This document shows, piece by piece, positions 26,211-35,324 of a stretch of 64,000 bases of DNA. The first letter of the stretch is position 1. Each line of letters opens with the position of its first letter. This DNA is from Bifidobacterium polysaccharolyticum. GTDB lineage: Bacteria > Actinomycetota > Actinomycetes > Actinomycetales > Bifidobacteriaceae. The stretch spans positions 276,019 to 340,018 of the forward strand of contig NZ_JACFQG010000003.1 of NCBI RefSeq assembly GCF_016101585.1, given 5' to 3'. A program made the translations under genes and the position numbers. The notes under the pieces are model-generated. The model was given only the letters and a program-made list of their open reading frames with translations, did not search any database and was not told where the DNA came from.

Positions 26211-27059
26211 ATGACAGCAGTTCCTGACATCTTATTGTCTGACGGTAATCGCATTCCGCAGGTAGGCCTGGGCGTACTCAGGATCGACGATGATCAAACC
26301 GCTGGAGTAGTGCAATCTGCCTTGGAACTGGGGTATCATCACATCGATACGGCAGCGGGCTACCGCAACGAAGGAGGCGTGGGCCGTGGCCTCAAGGCCT
26401 TCGGTTGCCAGAGTGGTCCTGAGCGTGCCAATCTGTGGCTGACCACCAAGCTGCGTGACTCCGAACAGGGCTATGACAGCGCTCTGCGGGCCTTCGACCG
26501 CCAGCTGGCCCTGCTGGGCACTGACTATGTCGACATGTACATGATCCACTGGCCAACGCCGTTTAATTGGCGGGCTGATCAGGTTTGGCGCGCTTTCCAT
26601 AGGCTGCGCGATGAAGGGCGGGTGCGGACCCTGGGCGTCTGCAACTTCCTCCCAGAGCATCTGGAACGGTTGCATGGGGAGACCGGGGAGTACCCAGCGG
26701 TGGATCAGATTGAGCTGCACCCCAGTTGGCAGCAGCGCACGGTGACGGCCTTCTGCAAGGAGCACGGCATCGCCGTCCAGGCATACTCGCCATTGGCACG
26801 CGGCGCAGACCTGACAGCCGGAGGCGGAAGGCTGGAGAAAATCGCACAGGCCCACGGGGTCACGCCGGCTCAGGTGGTACTGCGCTGGCATATTGAGAAC
26901 GGGACCATCATCATTCCCAAGTCTGTCCACCGGGAAAGGCAGGCGGAGAACCTGGACCTGTTCGGCTTCAGCCTGACCCGTGAAGAGCACGCCGCCATCG
27001 ATGCCATGGACTCCCCGGTGCGTGCAGGACACGACCCGATGACCTACGCCTACGCCTGA
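26211..27059 (+). CDS. Aldo/keto reductase (diketogulonate reductase type)
   Basis: A 282-residue NADPH-dependent aldo/keto reductase of the 2,5-diketo-D-gluconate reductase class. The catalytic Asp-Tyr pair is in HIDTAAGYRNE (residues 45-55), the lysine in LWLTTKL near 82, the histidine in YMIHWP near 112, and the nucleotide-binding IPKSVHRERQAEN near 235. Length is typical. A GGGAAGG site precedes the ATG. It is unrelated in detail to the YghZ-type reductase at 2.5 kb. Substrate is unknown. Confidence 0.92.
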   Translation: MTAVPDILLSDGNRIPQVGLGVLRIDDDQTAGVVQSALELGYHHIDTAAGYRNEGGVGRGLKAFGCQSGPERANLWLTTKLRDSEQGYDSALRAFDRQLALLGTDYVDMYMIHWPTPFNWRADQVWRAFHRLRDEGRVRTLGVCNFLPEHLERLHGETGEYPAVDQIELHPSWQQRTVTAFCKEHGIAVQAYSPLARGADLTAGGGRLEKIAQAHGVTPAQVVLRWHIENGTIIIPKSVHRERQAENLDLFGFSLTREEHAAIDAMDSPVRAGHDPMTYAYA

Positions 27060-27113
27060 CCGCTATTATGGATGATTCATGCATACAGTCGACATAGGAG
27101 GTATCGGCGGTAG

Positions 27114-27911
27114 ATGACCGGTCCGAGACGCAGAAGATATCGGTATCGAGGCCGCAGCCGGTATGGTTCGGCACGGAGGAATCCCGCCCCGGCCCGCTTC
27201 CGTCGCGAATCGCTCACGGAACGGGTGCTGATCCTTCTGGTAGTGGCTGTGGTCCTGGGCATCACCATCGGCCTGATATTGCCAAGGGTCAATGGCGGGG
27301 TCGGACGGCTGACCGGCCGATATACGGCAACCGGCGATGCGGCCCAGACCCTGCAGGGCCTGATAGTGGACGATCACGCCCGCCCAGGCCGCCAGTATCG
27401 GCGTGAGGCTTTCGGCTTCAAGGAGACCGATGAGGACGGCAACGGCTGCAATGTGCGCGAGGATGTGCTGACCCGCGACCTGACTGACCTTCGTACCACC
27501 ACTCCCGGTGGGTGCAAGGTGGCCAGCGGTCGTCTACAGGATCCCTATACCGGGCGGACCATCGAATTCGTCAGAGGCCCGAAGACCAGCTCGGCCGTAC
27601 AGATCGACCATGTGGTCGCCCTGGAGAATGCCTGGCGGTCAGGGGCCAGCAAGTGGGACACGGCCCGTCGCTACCGTTTTGGCAACGATCCCTACAATCT
27701 GCTTGCCGTGGACGGTCCGGCTAACCAGGCCAAGGGGAGTGCCTCGGCCGACTACTGGTTGCCCGAGAACAAGGGATATCAGTGCTCCTATGTGGCCCGT
27801 CAGATAGCGGTCAAGGACAAGTATTCACTGAGCGTCACCAGCTCGGAAAAGCAGGCCATGCTGGCCGTTCTGCATACCTGCCCAGGCCAGCCTATCCCGC
27901 CGGACCTCTGA
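27114..27911 (+). CDS. Membrane-anchored HNH nuclease (DUF1524)
   Basis: A 265-residue protein with a short Arg-rich N terminus, one hydrophobic anchor (VLILLVVAVVLGITIGLIL, residues about 38-56) and a C-terminal DUF1524-type HNH domain: QIDHVVALENAW near 163-174, FGNDPYNLLAVDGPANQAKGS near 190-210, and a YWLPEN segment. The pattern matches secreted or surface nucleases of actinobacteria. The domain faces outward if the positive-inside rule holds. The ATG at 27114 directly follows an in-frame TAG; AGGAGG lies 12 nt upstream, unusually far. Its role (DNA scavenging, competition) is inferred. Confidence 0.85.
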   Translation: MTGPRRRRYRYRGRSRYGSARRNPAPARFRRESLTERVLILLVVAVVLGITIGLILPRVNGGVGRLTGRYTATGDAAQTLQGLIVDDHARPGRQYRREAFGFKETDEDGNGCNVREDVLTRDLTDLRTTTPGGCKVASGRLQDPYTGRTIEFVRGPKTSSAVQIDHVVALENAWRSGASKWDTARRYRFGNDPYNLLAVDGPANQAKGSASADYWLPENKGYQCSYVARQIAVKDKYSLSVTSSEKQAMLAVLHTCPGQPIPPDL

Positions 27912-28043
27912 GCGCTGGCCTGTGGAAGGCTGACTGACAACTGGCATTTTCAATTGACATCTTGTATTACCAGCCCGTCTATCTCGCAGCTTGCGATGAA
28001 TCCACCCAGATCCAGCAGGTGCCGGAGGAAGATTCTCCGGTAA

Positions 28044-29615
28044 TCAGTCCTGGGTTTTGGAGTCGGCGGCGGAGGCTGTGAGGGCAGGGGCGTCGGTGTG
28101 AATGATGTGCATGTGGCGCAGGAGCATGCGGGTCATTTGGCGGCCGGAGCCAGCACCGTTTCCACGAACGCCGAAGTAGACCAGCAGGACCATGCCCAGG
28201 CAGATCAGTGCTGAAATGCGCAGGGCCCACTGCACGCCGAAGATGTTGGCTGCGATCTGGGTGGAGTGGCCGCCGCCCAAGGCGTTGTGGCGCAGGGTGG
28301 TGATGGTCTCCATGAGGATGACCAGGATGGGGGCTCCGACAGCGCCGGCAATCTGCCGGGCCGTGTTGGTGACGGCCGAACCAGCCGAAACGTCCTTGGG
28401 AGCCAGGTTGTTCAGGGACCAGGTGGTCAAGGGCATCAGGGTGAAGCCCATGCCGATCTGGCGGATGAACTGGCAGATGGAGACCAGGCCGATCCAGGTA
28501 TTGGCGCTGATCATGCTCATGGCGATGGTGCCCAGCAGCAGGACCGAGCAACCGGTCATAGCCACGGGTCGTGCACCCCAACGGTCCAGCAGCCGGCCGC
28601 CGAAGAACTGGGCGATAGCGGTGCCGATGGCCCCTGGGAGCATGACCAGACCGCTCATGGTGGCTGAAAAGCCGCGATCCGTCTGGATATACATGGGCAG
28701 GATGACGGTGACCGAGCTGAAGGCGAAGAAGGACATGGATGCGATGATGGTGCCCACGGTGAAGTTCTTGATCCGCAGCACATGCAGATCCAGCAGGGGC
28801 TTGTCGTGGTGGAGCTGGCGAAGCACGAACCAGATGATCCCGATCAGGCCGACCAGCATGAAGGGCCAGGTCATGAAGGAGGTAATGGGGAAGTTCTCGA
28901 TGTTGGTGAAGCCGAACATGAGCCCGCCGAACCCGAAGATGGACAGGGCCACCGAGAAGAAGTCAGCTTTGACGCTGGTGTCGCGCTGGCCGAAGTTGCG
29001 CAGGCCGAAGATGGACAGGAGCAGCGCCACAGCCCCGCAGATGCTCAGCGTCAGGAAGATGGAGCGCCAGCCGTTGGCGTCCGTCTGCCAGCCGCCCAAG
29101 GTCGGGCCGATGGCCGGAGCCACGCTCATGGCCAGGCCCACGGTGCCCATGGCCATGCCGCGCTTGGCCAGCGGATAGATGGAGAAGACGGTGATCTGCA
29201 GAACGGGCCACATGGTTCCCGTGCCTATGGCCTCAAGAATACGGCCCAGCAGGACCAGGGCGAAGGTCTGCGACTGCCAGCTCAGCAGCGACCCCAGGGT
29301 GAAGACGGCCATGGAGGTGATGACGATCTGCCTGGTGGAGAAGCGCTTGGTCAGGAAACCGGTCAACGGCACCATGACGCCCATGACCAGCTGGAATACC
29401 GAGGTCAGCCACTGGCCGGTGGTCAGGGTGATGTGGAACTCGTCCACAATGGTGGGCAGGGCCGAAGCCAGCTGCAGCTGGGTGAAGTTGCCCAGGAAGG
29501 TGATGACGGTCAGGATGGCCAGTGAAAGGAAGGCTTCATGGGTGAGCCTTCCGTTGACGAAGGCTCCATCCTTGCTGAGGGTCCGCCCTTGCTCGGCGAG
29601 CTCCTGCTTCCTCAT
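28044..29615 (-). CDS. MFS drug-efflux protein, DHA2 (14-TM) family
   Basis: A 523-residue membrane transporter of the EmrB/QacA type that exports drugs or toxic compounds with protons. About 14 transmembrane segments are visible, with a cytoplasmic N terminus; conserved motifs include ALPTIVDEFHIT in helix 1, TGFLTKRFSTRQI (motif A) after helix 2, and GRILEAIGTGTMWPVLQ (motif B). A GAAGGAA site lies upstream of the ATG. It is convergent with the HNH gene and divergent from pst. No neighbouring regulator was found, so the substrate is unknown. Confidence 0.9.
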   Translation of the reverse strand: MRKQELAEQGRTLSKDGAFVNGRLTHEAFLSLAILTVITFLGNFTQLQLASALPTIVDEFHITLTTGQWLTSVFQLVMGVMVPLTGFLTKRFSTRQIVITSMAVFTLGSLLSWQSQTFALVLLGRILEAIGTGTMWPVLQITVFSIYPLAKRGMAMGTVGLAMSVAPAIGPTLGGWQTDANGWRSIFLTLSICGAVALLLSIFGLRNFGQRDTSVKADFFSVALSIFGFGGLMFGFTNIENFPITSFMTWPFMLVGLIGIIWFVLRQLHHDKPLLDLHVLRIKNFTVGTIIASMSFFAFSSVTVILPMYIQTDRGFSATMSGLVMLPGAIGTAIAQFFGGRLLDRWGARPVAMTGCSVLLLGTIAMSMISANTWIGLVSICQFIRQIGMGFTLMPLTTWSLNNLAPKDVSAGSAVTNTARQIAGAVGAPILVILMETITTLRHNALGGGHSTQIAANIFGVQWALRISALICLGMVLLVYFGVRGNGAGSGRQMTRMLLRHMHIIHTDAPALTASAADSKTQD

Positions 29616-29943
29616 GCACCACCACTTCCTTCGGGTTAGTCCTCACTGCGCATACCGCTCCCCGCGGTGCCGTCCTAGAAAGCAAATCAGGGCATACCGA
29701 TACCGGTGACACTAAGAAAAGAACAAGAGAGCTAAGCGTCTGACAATGACCTTATAATATACCCGGCTGTGGATTGTGATTGGGTTTTTCCACATGGCTG
29801 ACGCGGATGTGGCGACCTTGTCCGGCGGTCAGCGTTTCCAGTATGCTGTGTGAGGCGAGCTTCGGTAATGTGAATACGGAAGGGTCCAACACGGGCTGAT
29901 GAGGACGGACGTTTGAAATGAAACGGCGGTCAAGGTAGGTAGC
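29616..29943. other. Intergenic region between efflux gene and pstS
   Basis: This 328-bp gap between divergent genes holds their promoters. TATAAT occurs at 29753-29758, without a convincing -35 box, and an inverted repeat TGTGGA / TCCACA spans about 29769-29797. No clear Pho-box or gene is visible. Confidence 0.4.
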
Positions 29944-31092
29944 ATGCACGCACATGGTCATGGTCGTGGCAGATTCCCGGCCCTCCTCATGTCCCTGGCA
30001 ATGATGATTTCCCTGGCGGCCTGCGGCGACAATGTCCCCGTCGAAGGCAGCGGAACAGGCAATATGGCAGATCAGGCCCTCTTCCAGGGCGAGTTCGCCG
30101 GATCTGGCGCATCCTCCCAGCAGAGCGCTGATGAGGCCTGGATAGCCGGCTTCCGCAAGCAGCATCCTGGGGCGCGCATTTCTTACGATCCGGCAGGTTC
30201 CGGTGCTGGGGTCAACGCCTTCCTGTCGGGTTCGACCATCTGGGCCGGCACCGATGCGCCGCTGACCAGCGATCAGCTTGAGCGCTCGCGTAAGGTCTGC
30301 GGTTCCGGTACGGCCTTTGACCTGCCCGTTTACGCCACCCCGATAGCTGTGGCCTACAATCTGCCTGATTTGTGGCCCAAGGGTTCAGATGCCCATCTGC
30401 GGATGGACCCGGCTCTGATCGCCATGATATTCTCCGGAAAGGTCACCAACTGGCGGGATCCGCGCATCGCAGCGCTCAATCCGGGAGCCAATCTGCCCGA
30501 CCTGGACATCACCGTGATTCATCGTTCGGACAAGTCGGGCACCACGAAAAGCTTCCTGTCCTACCTGCACGACACGGCCGGGTCCGCCTGGCCTTACCCA
30601 GCGGGTGAGAATTGGCCCAACGACCTGGGGCAGGGCGCCAAGGGCACTGCCGGAGTGGTCATGACCATGAACCAGGCACAGGGTACCTTTGGCTATGCTG
30701 ACGCGGCCCAGACCACCGGTTTAGGCACCGTGGCCGTCCAGGTGGGGAAGACCTGGCAGCCGCCTACAGCCAAGACCGTGGCCAATCTGCTGGATGCGGC
30801 CCAGCGGGATCCTCAGGCCAGTCAGCCTGGCAGGGTGGTCCTGACCGTGAACCACCGCACCACCCAGGAGCACACCTATCCGATCGTCCTGGTCTCCTAC
30901 GACGTGGTATGCACCGCCTATCGAGATGATCGGGACGGATCCAAGGCCCGGTTCGCCAAGGCCTGGCTGACCTATCTACTGAGCGAGCAGGGTCAGCGCA
31001 TGGCCGCGGCCAATGCGGGCAGCGCCGAGCTGGGGCAGGGGCTGCGCGCCCAGGCCATGGCCTCGGTAGAGACCATCGGGGGGAAGTCATGA
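29944..31092 (+). CDS. pstS: Phosphate ABC transporter, substrate-binding lipoprotein
   Basis: A 382-residue extracellular phosphate-binding lipoprotein. The signal peptide begins with an odd His-rich stretch (MHAHGHGRGRF), has a lipobox ISLAAC (Cys near 28) and leads into the PstS fold: FAGSGASSQQSADEAWIAGF, YDPAGSGAGVNAFLSG and IWAGTDAPLT near 55-110, and IHRSDKSGTTKSFLSYL near 200 (phosphate ligands). AAGGTAGG lies before the ATG. The gene overlaps pstC by 4 nt (ATGA). First gene of pstSCAB. Confidence 0.95.
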   Translation: MHAHGHGRGRFPALLMSLAMMISLAACGDNVPVEGSGTGNMADQALFQGEFAGSGASSQQSADEAWIAGFRKQHPGARISYDPAGSGAGVNAFLSGSTIWAGTDAPLTSDQLERSRKVCGSGTAFDLPVYATPIAVAYNLPDLWPKGSDAHLRMDPALIAMIFSGKVTNWRDPRIAALNPGANLPDLDITVIHRSDKSGTTKSFLSYLHDTAGSAWPYPAGENWPNDLGQGAKGTAGVVMTMNQAQGTFGYADAAQTTGLGTVAVQVGKTWQPPTAKTVANLLDAAQRDPQASQPGRVVLTVNHRTTQEHTYPIVLVSYDVVCTAYRDDRDGSKARFAKAWLTYLLSEQGQRMAAANAGSAELGQGLRAQAMASVETIGGKS

Positions 31093-32042
31093 GCGACAAG
31101 CCGGACGAGACCGCAACCCTGAACAAGGCCAAGCGGGTGGATCGGATCTTCAAGGCCTGCGCTACAGGGGCGGGCGTCCTGATCCTACTGGCCCTGGCTG
31201 CGGTCACCCTCTTTCTGATTCTGCGCGCTTTTCCGGCCTTCACCGGAGATCCGGATTCCCGCACCCAGGCCATCCTCTCCCTGAGTGGTGGCCGGGCGAG
31301 CAGTTTCCTGGGCTATGTGGGCCCGCTGGTTTTCGGCACCATTCTGATTGCCGGCCTGGCCTTGCTCTTGGCTTTCCCTGTCTCCCTGGGCATTGCTCTC
31401 TTCATCGGCTACTACGCCCCCAACCGCCTGTCCACGCTGCTCAGCACGGTGATTGACCTGCTGGCCGCCGTGCCCTCAGTGATCTACGGGCTCTGGGGGG
31501 CTCTGGTCCTGGTTCCCAATATCACTGGTTTCTGGCGCTGGCTGTCTGTCCATTTGGGATGGATTCCGCTCTTTTCCGGACCCGTTGCTGCCCCGGCCCG
31601 GTCCGTGGCCACGGTGGCCCTGGTGCTGGCGGTCATGATCCTGCCCATCATCACCTCGGTCACCCGTGACATCCTGATCCAGGCCCCTCGACTGCAGCAG
31701 GAGGCCGCTTTGGCCTTAGGCGCCACCAAGTGGGAGATGATCCGGCTTGCGGTCCTGCCCTTCGGCCGCTCGGGCATCATTTCGGCCTCCATGCTGGGGC
31801 TGGGACGCGCCCTGGGCGAGACCATGGCGGTGCTGATGATCCTCTCACCAGGCTTCAGCTACTCCCTGCGGCTGCTGCAGGCTTCGAAAAGCCAGACCAT
31901 CGCCGCCAACATCGCCGCCCAGTTCCCCGAGGCGGACTCCCAGGGCGTGGCCCTCCTGGTGGCCACCGGTCTGGTCCTCTTCATCATCACCTTCATCGTC
32001 AATTATCTGGCGCGCAGGATCACAGCAAAGGCGGGTGCATGA
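31089..32042 (+). CDS. pstC: Phosphate ABC transporter permease PstC
   Basis: A 317-residue inner-membrane permease with about six transmembrane helices. The family segments ALLLAFPVSLGIALFIGYYAP, LLAAVPSVIYGLWG and the coupling-helix motif EAALALGATKWEMIRLAVLP are present, with GLGRALGETMAV near residue 240. ATGA overlaps link it to pstS and pstA. It forms the pore with PstA. Confidence 0.95.
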   Translation: MSDKPDETATLNKAKRVDRIFKACATGAGVLILLALAAVTLFLILRAFPAFTGDPDSRTQAILSLSGGRASSFLGYVGPLVFGTILIAGLALLLAFPVSLGIALFIGYYAPNRLSTLLSTVIDLLAAVPSVIYGLWGALVLVPNITGFWRWLSVHLGWIPLFSGPVAAPARSVATVALVLAVMILPIITSVTRDILIQAPRLQQEAALALGATKWEMIRLAVLPFGRSGIISASMLGLGRALGETMAVLMILSPGFSYSLRLLQASKSQTIAANIAAQFPEADSQGVALLVATGLVLFIITFIVNYLARRITAKAGA

Positions 32043-33019
32043 TGGCAAGCCGAACTGATCGCGGGCCGGTCATCGATTTTGACCGCTTCAGACCAACCAG
32101 GTCCTCCATCCGGGCACGCAAGCGCAAGGACCGGCTGATGACCGTTTTGATCGGGCTCTCCTTCCTAGTCGCCCTGATCCCGCTGGTCTCGGTGCTCTGG
32201 GTCAGCCTGTCCAGGGGGGTGCGACGGTTGACACCGGACTTCCTCACCCACAACATGAGCGGGGTGGTGGGCGGCAACCCCACGCCGTCCGGAGGCTACG
32301 GCGGTATCCTGCATGCAGTAATCGGCACTCTGGAGATCACCTTTGGATCCATGGTCATATCCATTCCGGTGGGTGTCATGTGCGCGGTTTATCTGGTCGA
32401 ATACGCCCATGGAGGTCGCCTGGCCAAGGCCATCGGTCTCATGGTGGATGTGATGAGCGGAATTCCTTCCATCGTGGCTGGTCTCTTCGCCTTCTCCATG
32501 TTCGCCCTTGTAGTTGGGCCAGGCACCGTAAACGGGCTGGCTGGTTCGGTGGCCCTCTCCCTGCTCATGCTGCCCACGGTGGTCAAGACCTCCGAGGATA
32601 TGTTGGCCGTGGTTCCCAACGACCTGCGAGAGGCGGCCTATGCCCTGGGGGTTACCAAGCAGCGGACCATCACCAGTATCGTTCTGCGCACGGCCCTGCC
32701 TGGCATCGTCTCGGGCACCATCCTGGCTGTGGCACGGGTCATCGGGGAGACGGCGCCTCTGCTGATAGCCTCGGGTTTCATCGCCACTACCAACCCCAAC
32801 CTCTTCTCCGGGAGGATGACCACCCTGCCGGTCTTCGTCTACAACGAGTATTCCCAGGGACTGGCCGTCTGCGGGCCGGGCGCTGACCCGGGATGCCTGA
32901 CCGACATTCACATGCAGCGGGCCTGGGCTGCGGCCTTGGTGCTTATCCTTATCGTCCTGCTGCTCAACCTGCTGGGGCGGCTGGTCTCGCGCATCTTTGC
33001 TGTTGGGCGGACGCGTTGA
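32039..33019 (+). CDS. pstA: Phosphate ABC transporter permease PstA
   Basis: A 326-residue permease partner of PstC. Recognisable are the VLWVSLSRGV helix 1, IPVGVMCAVYLVEYA, MSGIPSIVAGLFAFSMF, and the coupling motif REAAYALGVTKQRTITSIVLRTALPGI. The start is the ATG that overlaps the pstC stop by 4 nt. About six transmembrane helices are visible. The cytoplasmic N terminus is Arg/Lys-rich. Confidence 0.94.
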   Translation: MMASRTDRGPVIDFDRFRPTRSSIRARKRKDRLMTVLIGLSFLVALIPLVSVLWVSLSRGVRRLTPDFLTHNMSGVVGGNPTPSGGYGGILHAVIGTLEITFGSMVISIPVGVMCAVYLVEYAHGGRLAKAIGLMVDVMSGIPSIVAGLFAFSMFALVVGPGTVNGLAGSVALSLLMLPTVVKTSEDMLAVVPNDLREAAYALGVTKQRTITSIVLRTALPGIVSGTILAVARVIGETAPLLIASGFIATTNPNLFSGRMTTLPVFVYNEYSQGLAVCGPGADPGCLTDIHMQRAWAAALVLILIVLLLNLLGRLVSRIFAVGRTR

Positions 33020-33050
33020 GCAGCGCCATTAGAGAAACGGAGGCCGGAAC

Positions 33051-33830
33051 ATGGGCCAACGCATAGACATCAACCACCTCAACGTCTACTACGGCGACTT
33101 CCTGGCCGTCCAAGACGTAAACATGCGCATCCAGGCCAACAAGGTCACCGCCTTCATCGGTCCCTCCGGCTGCGGCAAGTCTACGGTCCTGCGCACCCTG
33201 GACCGCATGCACGAGATCACCCCGGGGGCGCATGTGAGCGGGCAGGTGCTGCTGGAAGGTCGCGACCTCTACGGGCCGGATGTGGATCCGGTCGAGGTGC
33301 GGAGGGACGTGGGCATGGTCTTCCAGAGGGCCAATCCCTTCCCGACCATGTCCATCCGGGAGAACGTCCTGGCCGGCATACGGCTCAACAAGAAGCACAT
33401 CGCCAAATCCGACGCGGACGATCTGGTGGAGTGGGCCCTGCGCGGTGCCAATCTTTGGAACGAGGTCAAGGATCGCCTGGACAAGCCGGGCATCGGGCTC
33501 TCAGGCGGTCAACAGCAGAGGCTCTGCATTGCCCGTGCCGTGGCCGTGCACCCCCAGGTCCTGCTCATGGACGAACCCTGCTCGGCCCTGGATCCCATCT
33601 CCACCCTGGCTGTGGAGGATCTGATCAACGAGCTAAAACGGGACTACACCATCGTCATCGTCACCCATAACATGCAGCAGGCCGCCAGGGTCTCGGACTA
33701 TACGGCCTTCTTCAACCTCAAGGCCGTAGGTCAGCCCGGCCACCTGGTGGAGATGGACGACACCACCACCATCTTCTCCAACCCGCACGAGCCGGACACC
33801 GAGCGTTACATCTCCGGTCGCTTCGGCTGA
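33051..33830 (+). CDS. pstB: Phosphate ABC transporter ATPase PstB
   Basis: A 259-residue ATPase driving phosphate import. Walker [10 protein letters not shown] near residues 37-45, the [14 protein letters not shown] signature at about 150-163, Walker [14 protein letters not shown] near 172-184 and the switch histidine in IVTHNM are all present. The N-terminal [12 protein letters not shown] fits PstB. A GGAGG site precedes the ATG. It ends the operon; no phoU follows in this window. Confidence 0.96.
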   Translation: MGQRIDINHLNVYYGDFLAVQDVNMRIQANKVTAFIGPSGCGKSTVLRTLDRMHEITPGAHVSGQVLLEGRDLYGPDVDPVEVRRDVGMVFQRANPFPTMSIRENVLAGIRLNKKHIAKSDADDLVEWALRGANLWNEVKDRLDKPGIGLSGGQQQRLCIARAVAVHPQVLLMDEPCSALDPISTLAVEDLINELKRDYTIVIVTHNMQQAARVSDYTAFFNLKAVGQPGHLVEMDDTTTIFSNPHEPDTERYISGRFG

Positions 33831-33898
33831 GACAGAACCGGTCTGCGCACCCGCCCGTCAGGTATCATGGTTCCGGCATCCATGGAAGGAGCGACGAC

Positions 33899-34885
33899 AT
33901 GGGAGTATTGCTGGAACCGGCCACCCTCTTGGGCATTATCCTGGTGGGTTACCTGTTCAAGCGTTTTGGCCTCTTTCGTCCGCTGGACTACCGGGTGTTG
34001 CAGACCATTGTGTTCGATCTGGTCCTGCCCGGTGCCATCATCTACTCCTTCGCCACCAACCCCCACAATCCGAGCCTGCTTCTGGTCTCGGTCTTCGCCT
34101 TCGTGGCCTCGCTGATTCCGCCACTGGCCATCTTTCTGACCAGCAGGCATCGTCCTACAGCTCAGCGGGCTTTTCTTATGCTCAACGGATCGGGTTTCAA
34201 CATCGGATGCTTCTGCTTCCCTATGCTTCAGTCGCTGCTTGGCACGGCGGCCCTGGTGCCCGCCGCCATGTTCGACATCGGCAACTCGGTCATGGTCTCT
34301 GCCGGGACCAACGTCATGACCCAGGGGCTTCTGCATATTCGACCGGGCCAGTCCCTGGATCCCGAAGCAGGCGAGCCGGTCAAGCTGGATGACCCTGATG
34401 CCCGCAAACTTCATCGCAAGGCCGCAGCCATCTCCATAGCCAAGGGTTTCCTGAGCTCGCCCTCCTTCGACACCTACATGGTCATGGTGGTCTTCATGCT
34501 GACCGGGATCTCGTTGCCGGACTGGTCAGCCCAGATCACCCGTCCATTCTCGACGGCCAACGCCTTCTGCTCCATGCTTATGGTGGGCATGCTCATGGAC
34601 TTGCCCGGCGGACGGGATGATGTCAAGTCAGTATTGCAGATTCTGGCCTGGCGACTGCCCTTCGGCATCCTGTTCGCGACGGCCGCATGGTATCTGCTGC
34701 CCTTCGAACCGTTGATCCGTCAGGCAGTGGCCTTGTGCTGCCTGGCTCCGACAGCGGTTTTCGCCACCATGTTCACTGACAAGGTCCTTGGCAACGCCCG
34801 ACTGGCGGGATTCACCCTGGCCCTGACTGCGGTGATCGGTGCGGTGCTCATGGTCTTGGCGCATCTGCTGATGGGCGCCCTCTGA
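33899..34885 (+). CDS. AEC-family (auxin efflux carrier) transporter
   Basis: A 328-residue membrane protein of the AEC family. About ten hydrophobic segments are arranged in two halves, with VLQTIVFDLVLPGAIIYSF in helix 2 and LMLNGSGFNIGCFCFPMLQSLLG near residue 95, the family's conserved site. An AAGGAG site precedes the ATG. Bacterial members export organic acids such as malate or malonate, but the substrate here is unknown. Monocistronic between pst and the small basic protein. Confidence 0.85.
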   Translation: MGVLLEPATLLGIILVGYLFKRFGLFRPLDYRVLQTIVFDLVLPGAIIYSFATNPHNPSLLLVSVFAFVASLIPPLAIFLTSRHRPTAQRAFLMLNGSGFNIGCFCFPMLQSLLGTAALVPAAMFDIGNSVMVSAGTNVMTQGLLHIRPGQSLDPEAGEPVKLDDPDARKLHRKAAAISIAKGFLSSPSFDTYMVMVVFMLTGISLPDWSAQITRPFSTANAFCSMLMVGMLMDLPGGRDDVKSVLQILAWRLPFGILFATAAWYLLPFEPLIRQAVALCCLAPTAVFATMFTDKVLGNARLAGFTLALTAVIGAVLMVLAHLLMGAL

Positions 34886-34889
34886 GGAT

Positions 34890-35105
34890 TCAGTCCTTCT
34901 TGTTGTTTTTCTTATCGTCTTTGCCCTGGTCGCGGCGCTCCTGTTCCTGGCGCAGGGTGCGGCCTTCGCGGGTGCGTTGCTTGTTGACCGTGGCGGCTGC
35001 AATCCGTTCGGCGGCGCGCTCATCCTGTCCACGATCGACTTCGCTGTCGTGCACATGCTGATACTGCTTCTGATCGTCCTGGTCCCAATGATTGTTCCTG
35101 GCCAT
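34890..35105 (-). CDS. Small basic plasmid-stabilisation-like protein
   Basis: A 71-residue hydrophilic protein. The motif DERAAERIAAATVNKQRT matches small actinobacterial proteins usually annotated as plasmid stabilisation protein, which share an ERxAxATVNK core. The C terminus is a lysine-rich tail (QGKDDKKNNKKD). No toxin partner is adjacent, so a toxin-antitoxin role is not supported. GGAGGGG lies just before the ATG on the minus strand. It is convergent with the AEC gene, with 4 nt between stops. Confidence 0.6.
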   Translation of the reverse strand: MARNNHWDQDDQKQYQHVHDSEVDRGQDERAAERIAAATVNKQRTREGRTLRQEQERRDQGKDDKKNNKKD

Positions 35106-35324
35106 ATACCCCTCCTTGAAAGTACTGCATCCGTCAGCCCATCCCCGTCTATAAGGTCGGCTTCAGGGCCGTGCAGGTATGCCGATTATAAGTTAGAGAA
35201 AAGTGTTGAGGTGGTATTGGAGCCGATAGAAGGTTGGGAACAGGGGGCTTGTAACAGAAAAAGCCGAGTGCTCGTGATATTCTTCTCTTGTCTCATCGCC
35301 AAATAAGACAATAAGGAATCGAAT

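Noticed and set aside
27979..28581. A 200-codon minus-strand frame overlapping the efflux gene end
   Set aside because: It is a different frame of the same strand with Pro/Arg/His-rich composition and no start signal; the DHA2 frame explains the region.
28192..29178. A 328-codon plus-strand open frame antisense to the efflux gene
   Set aside because: Its composition (many Met, Arg, Pro) is that of a reverse-strand shadow; the minus strand encodes a convincing 14-TM transporter.
34890..35105. Toxin-antitoxin module
   Set aside because: Only one gene of a possible pair is present, and neither neighbour looks like a partner.
35106..35324. Possible purine riboswitch before the NCS2 permease
   Set aside because: The leader lacks the conserved core and paired stems of the guanine/adenine riboswitch; no alternative riboswitch pattern was recognised.
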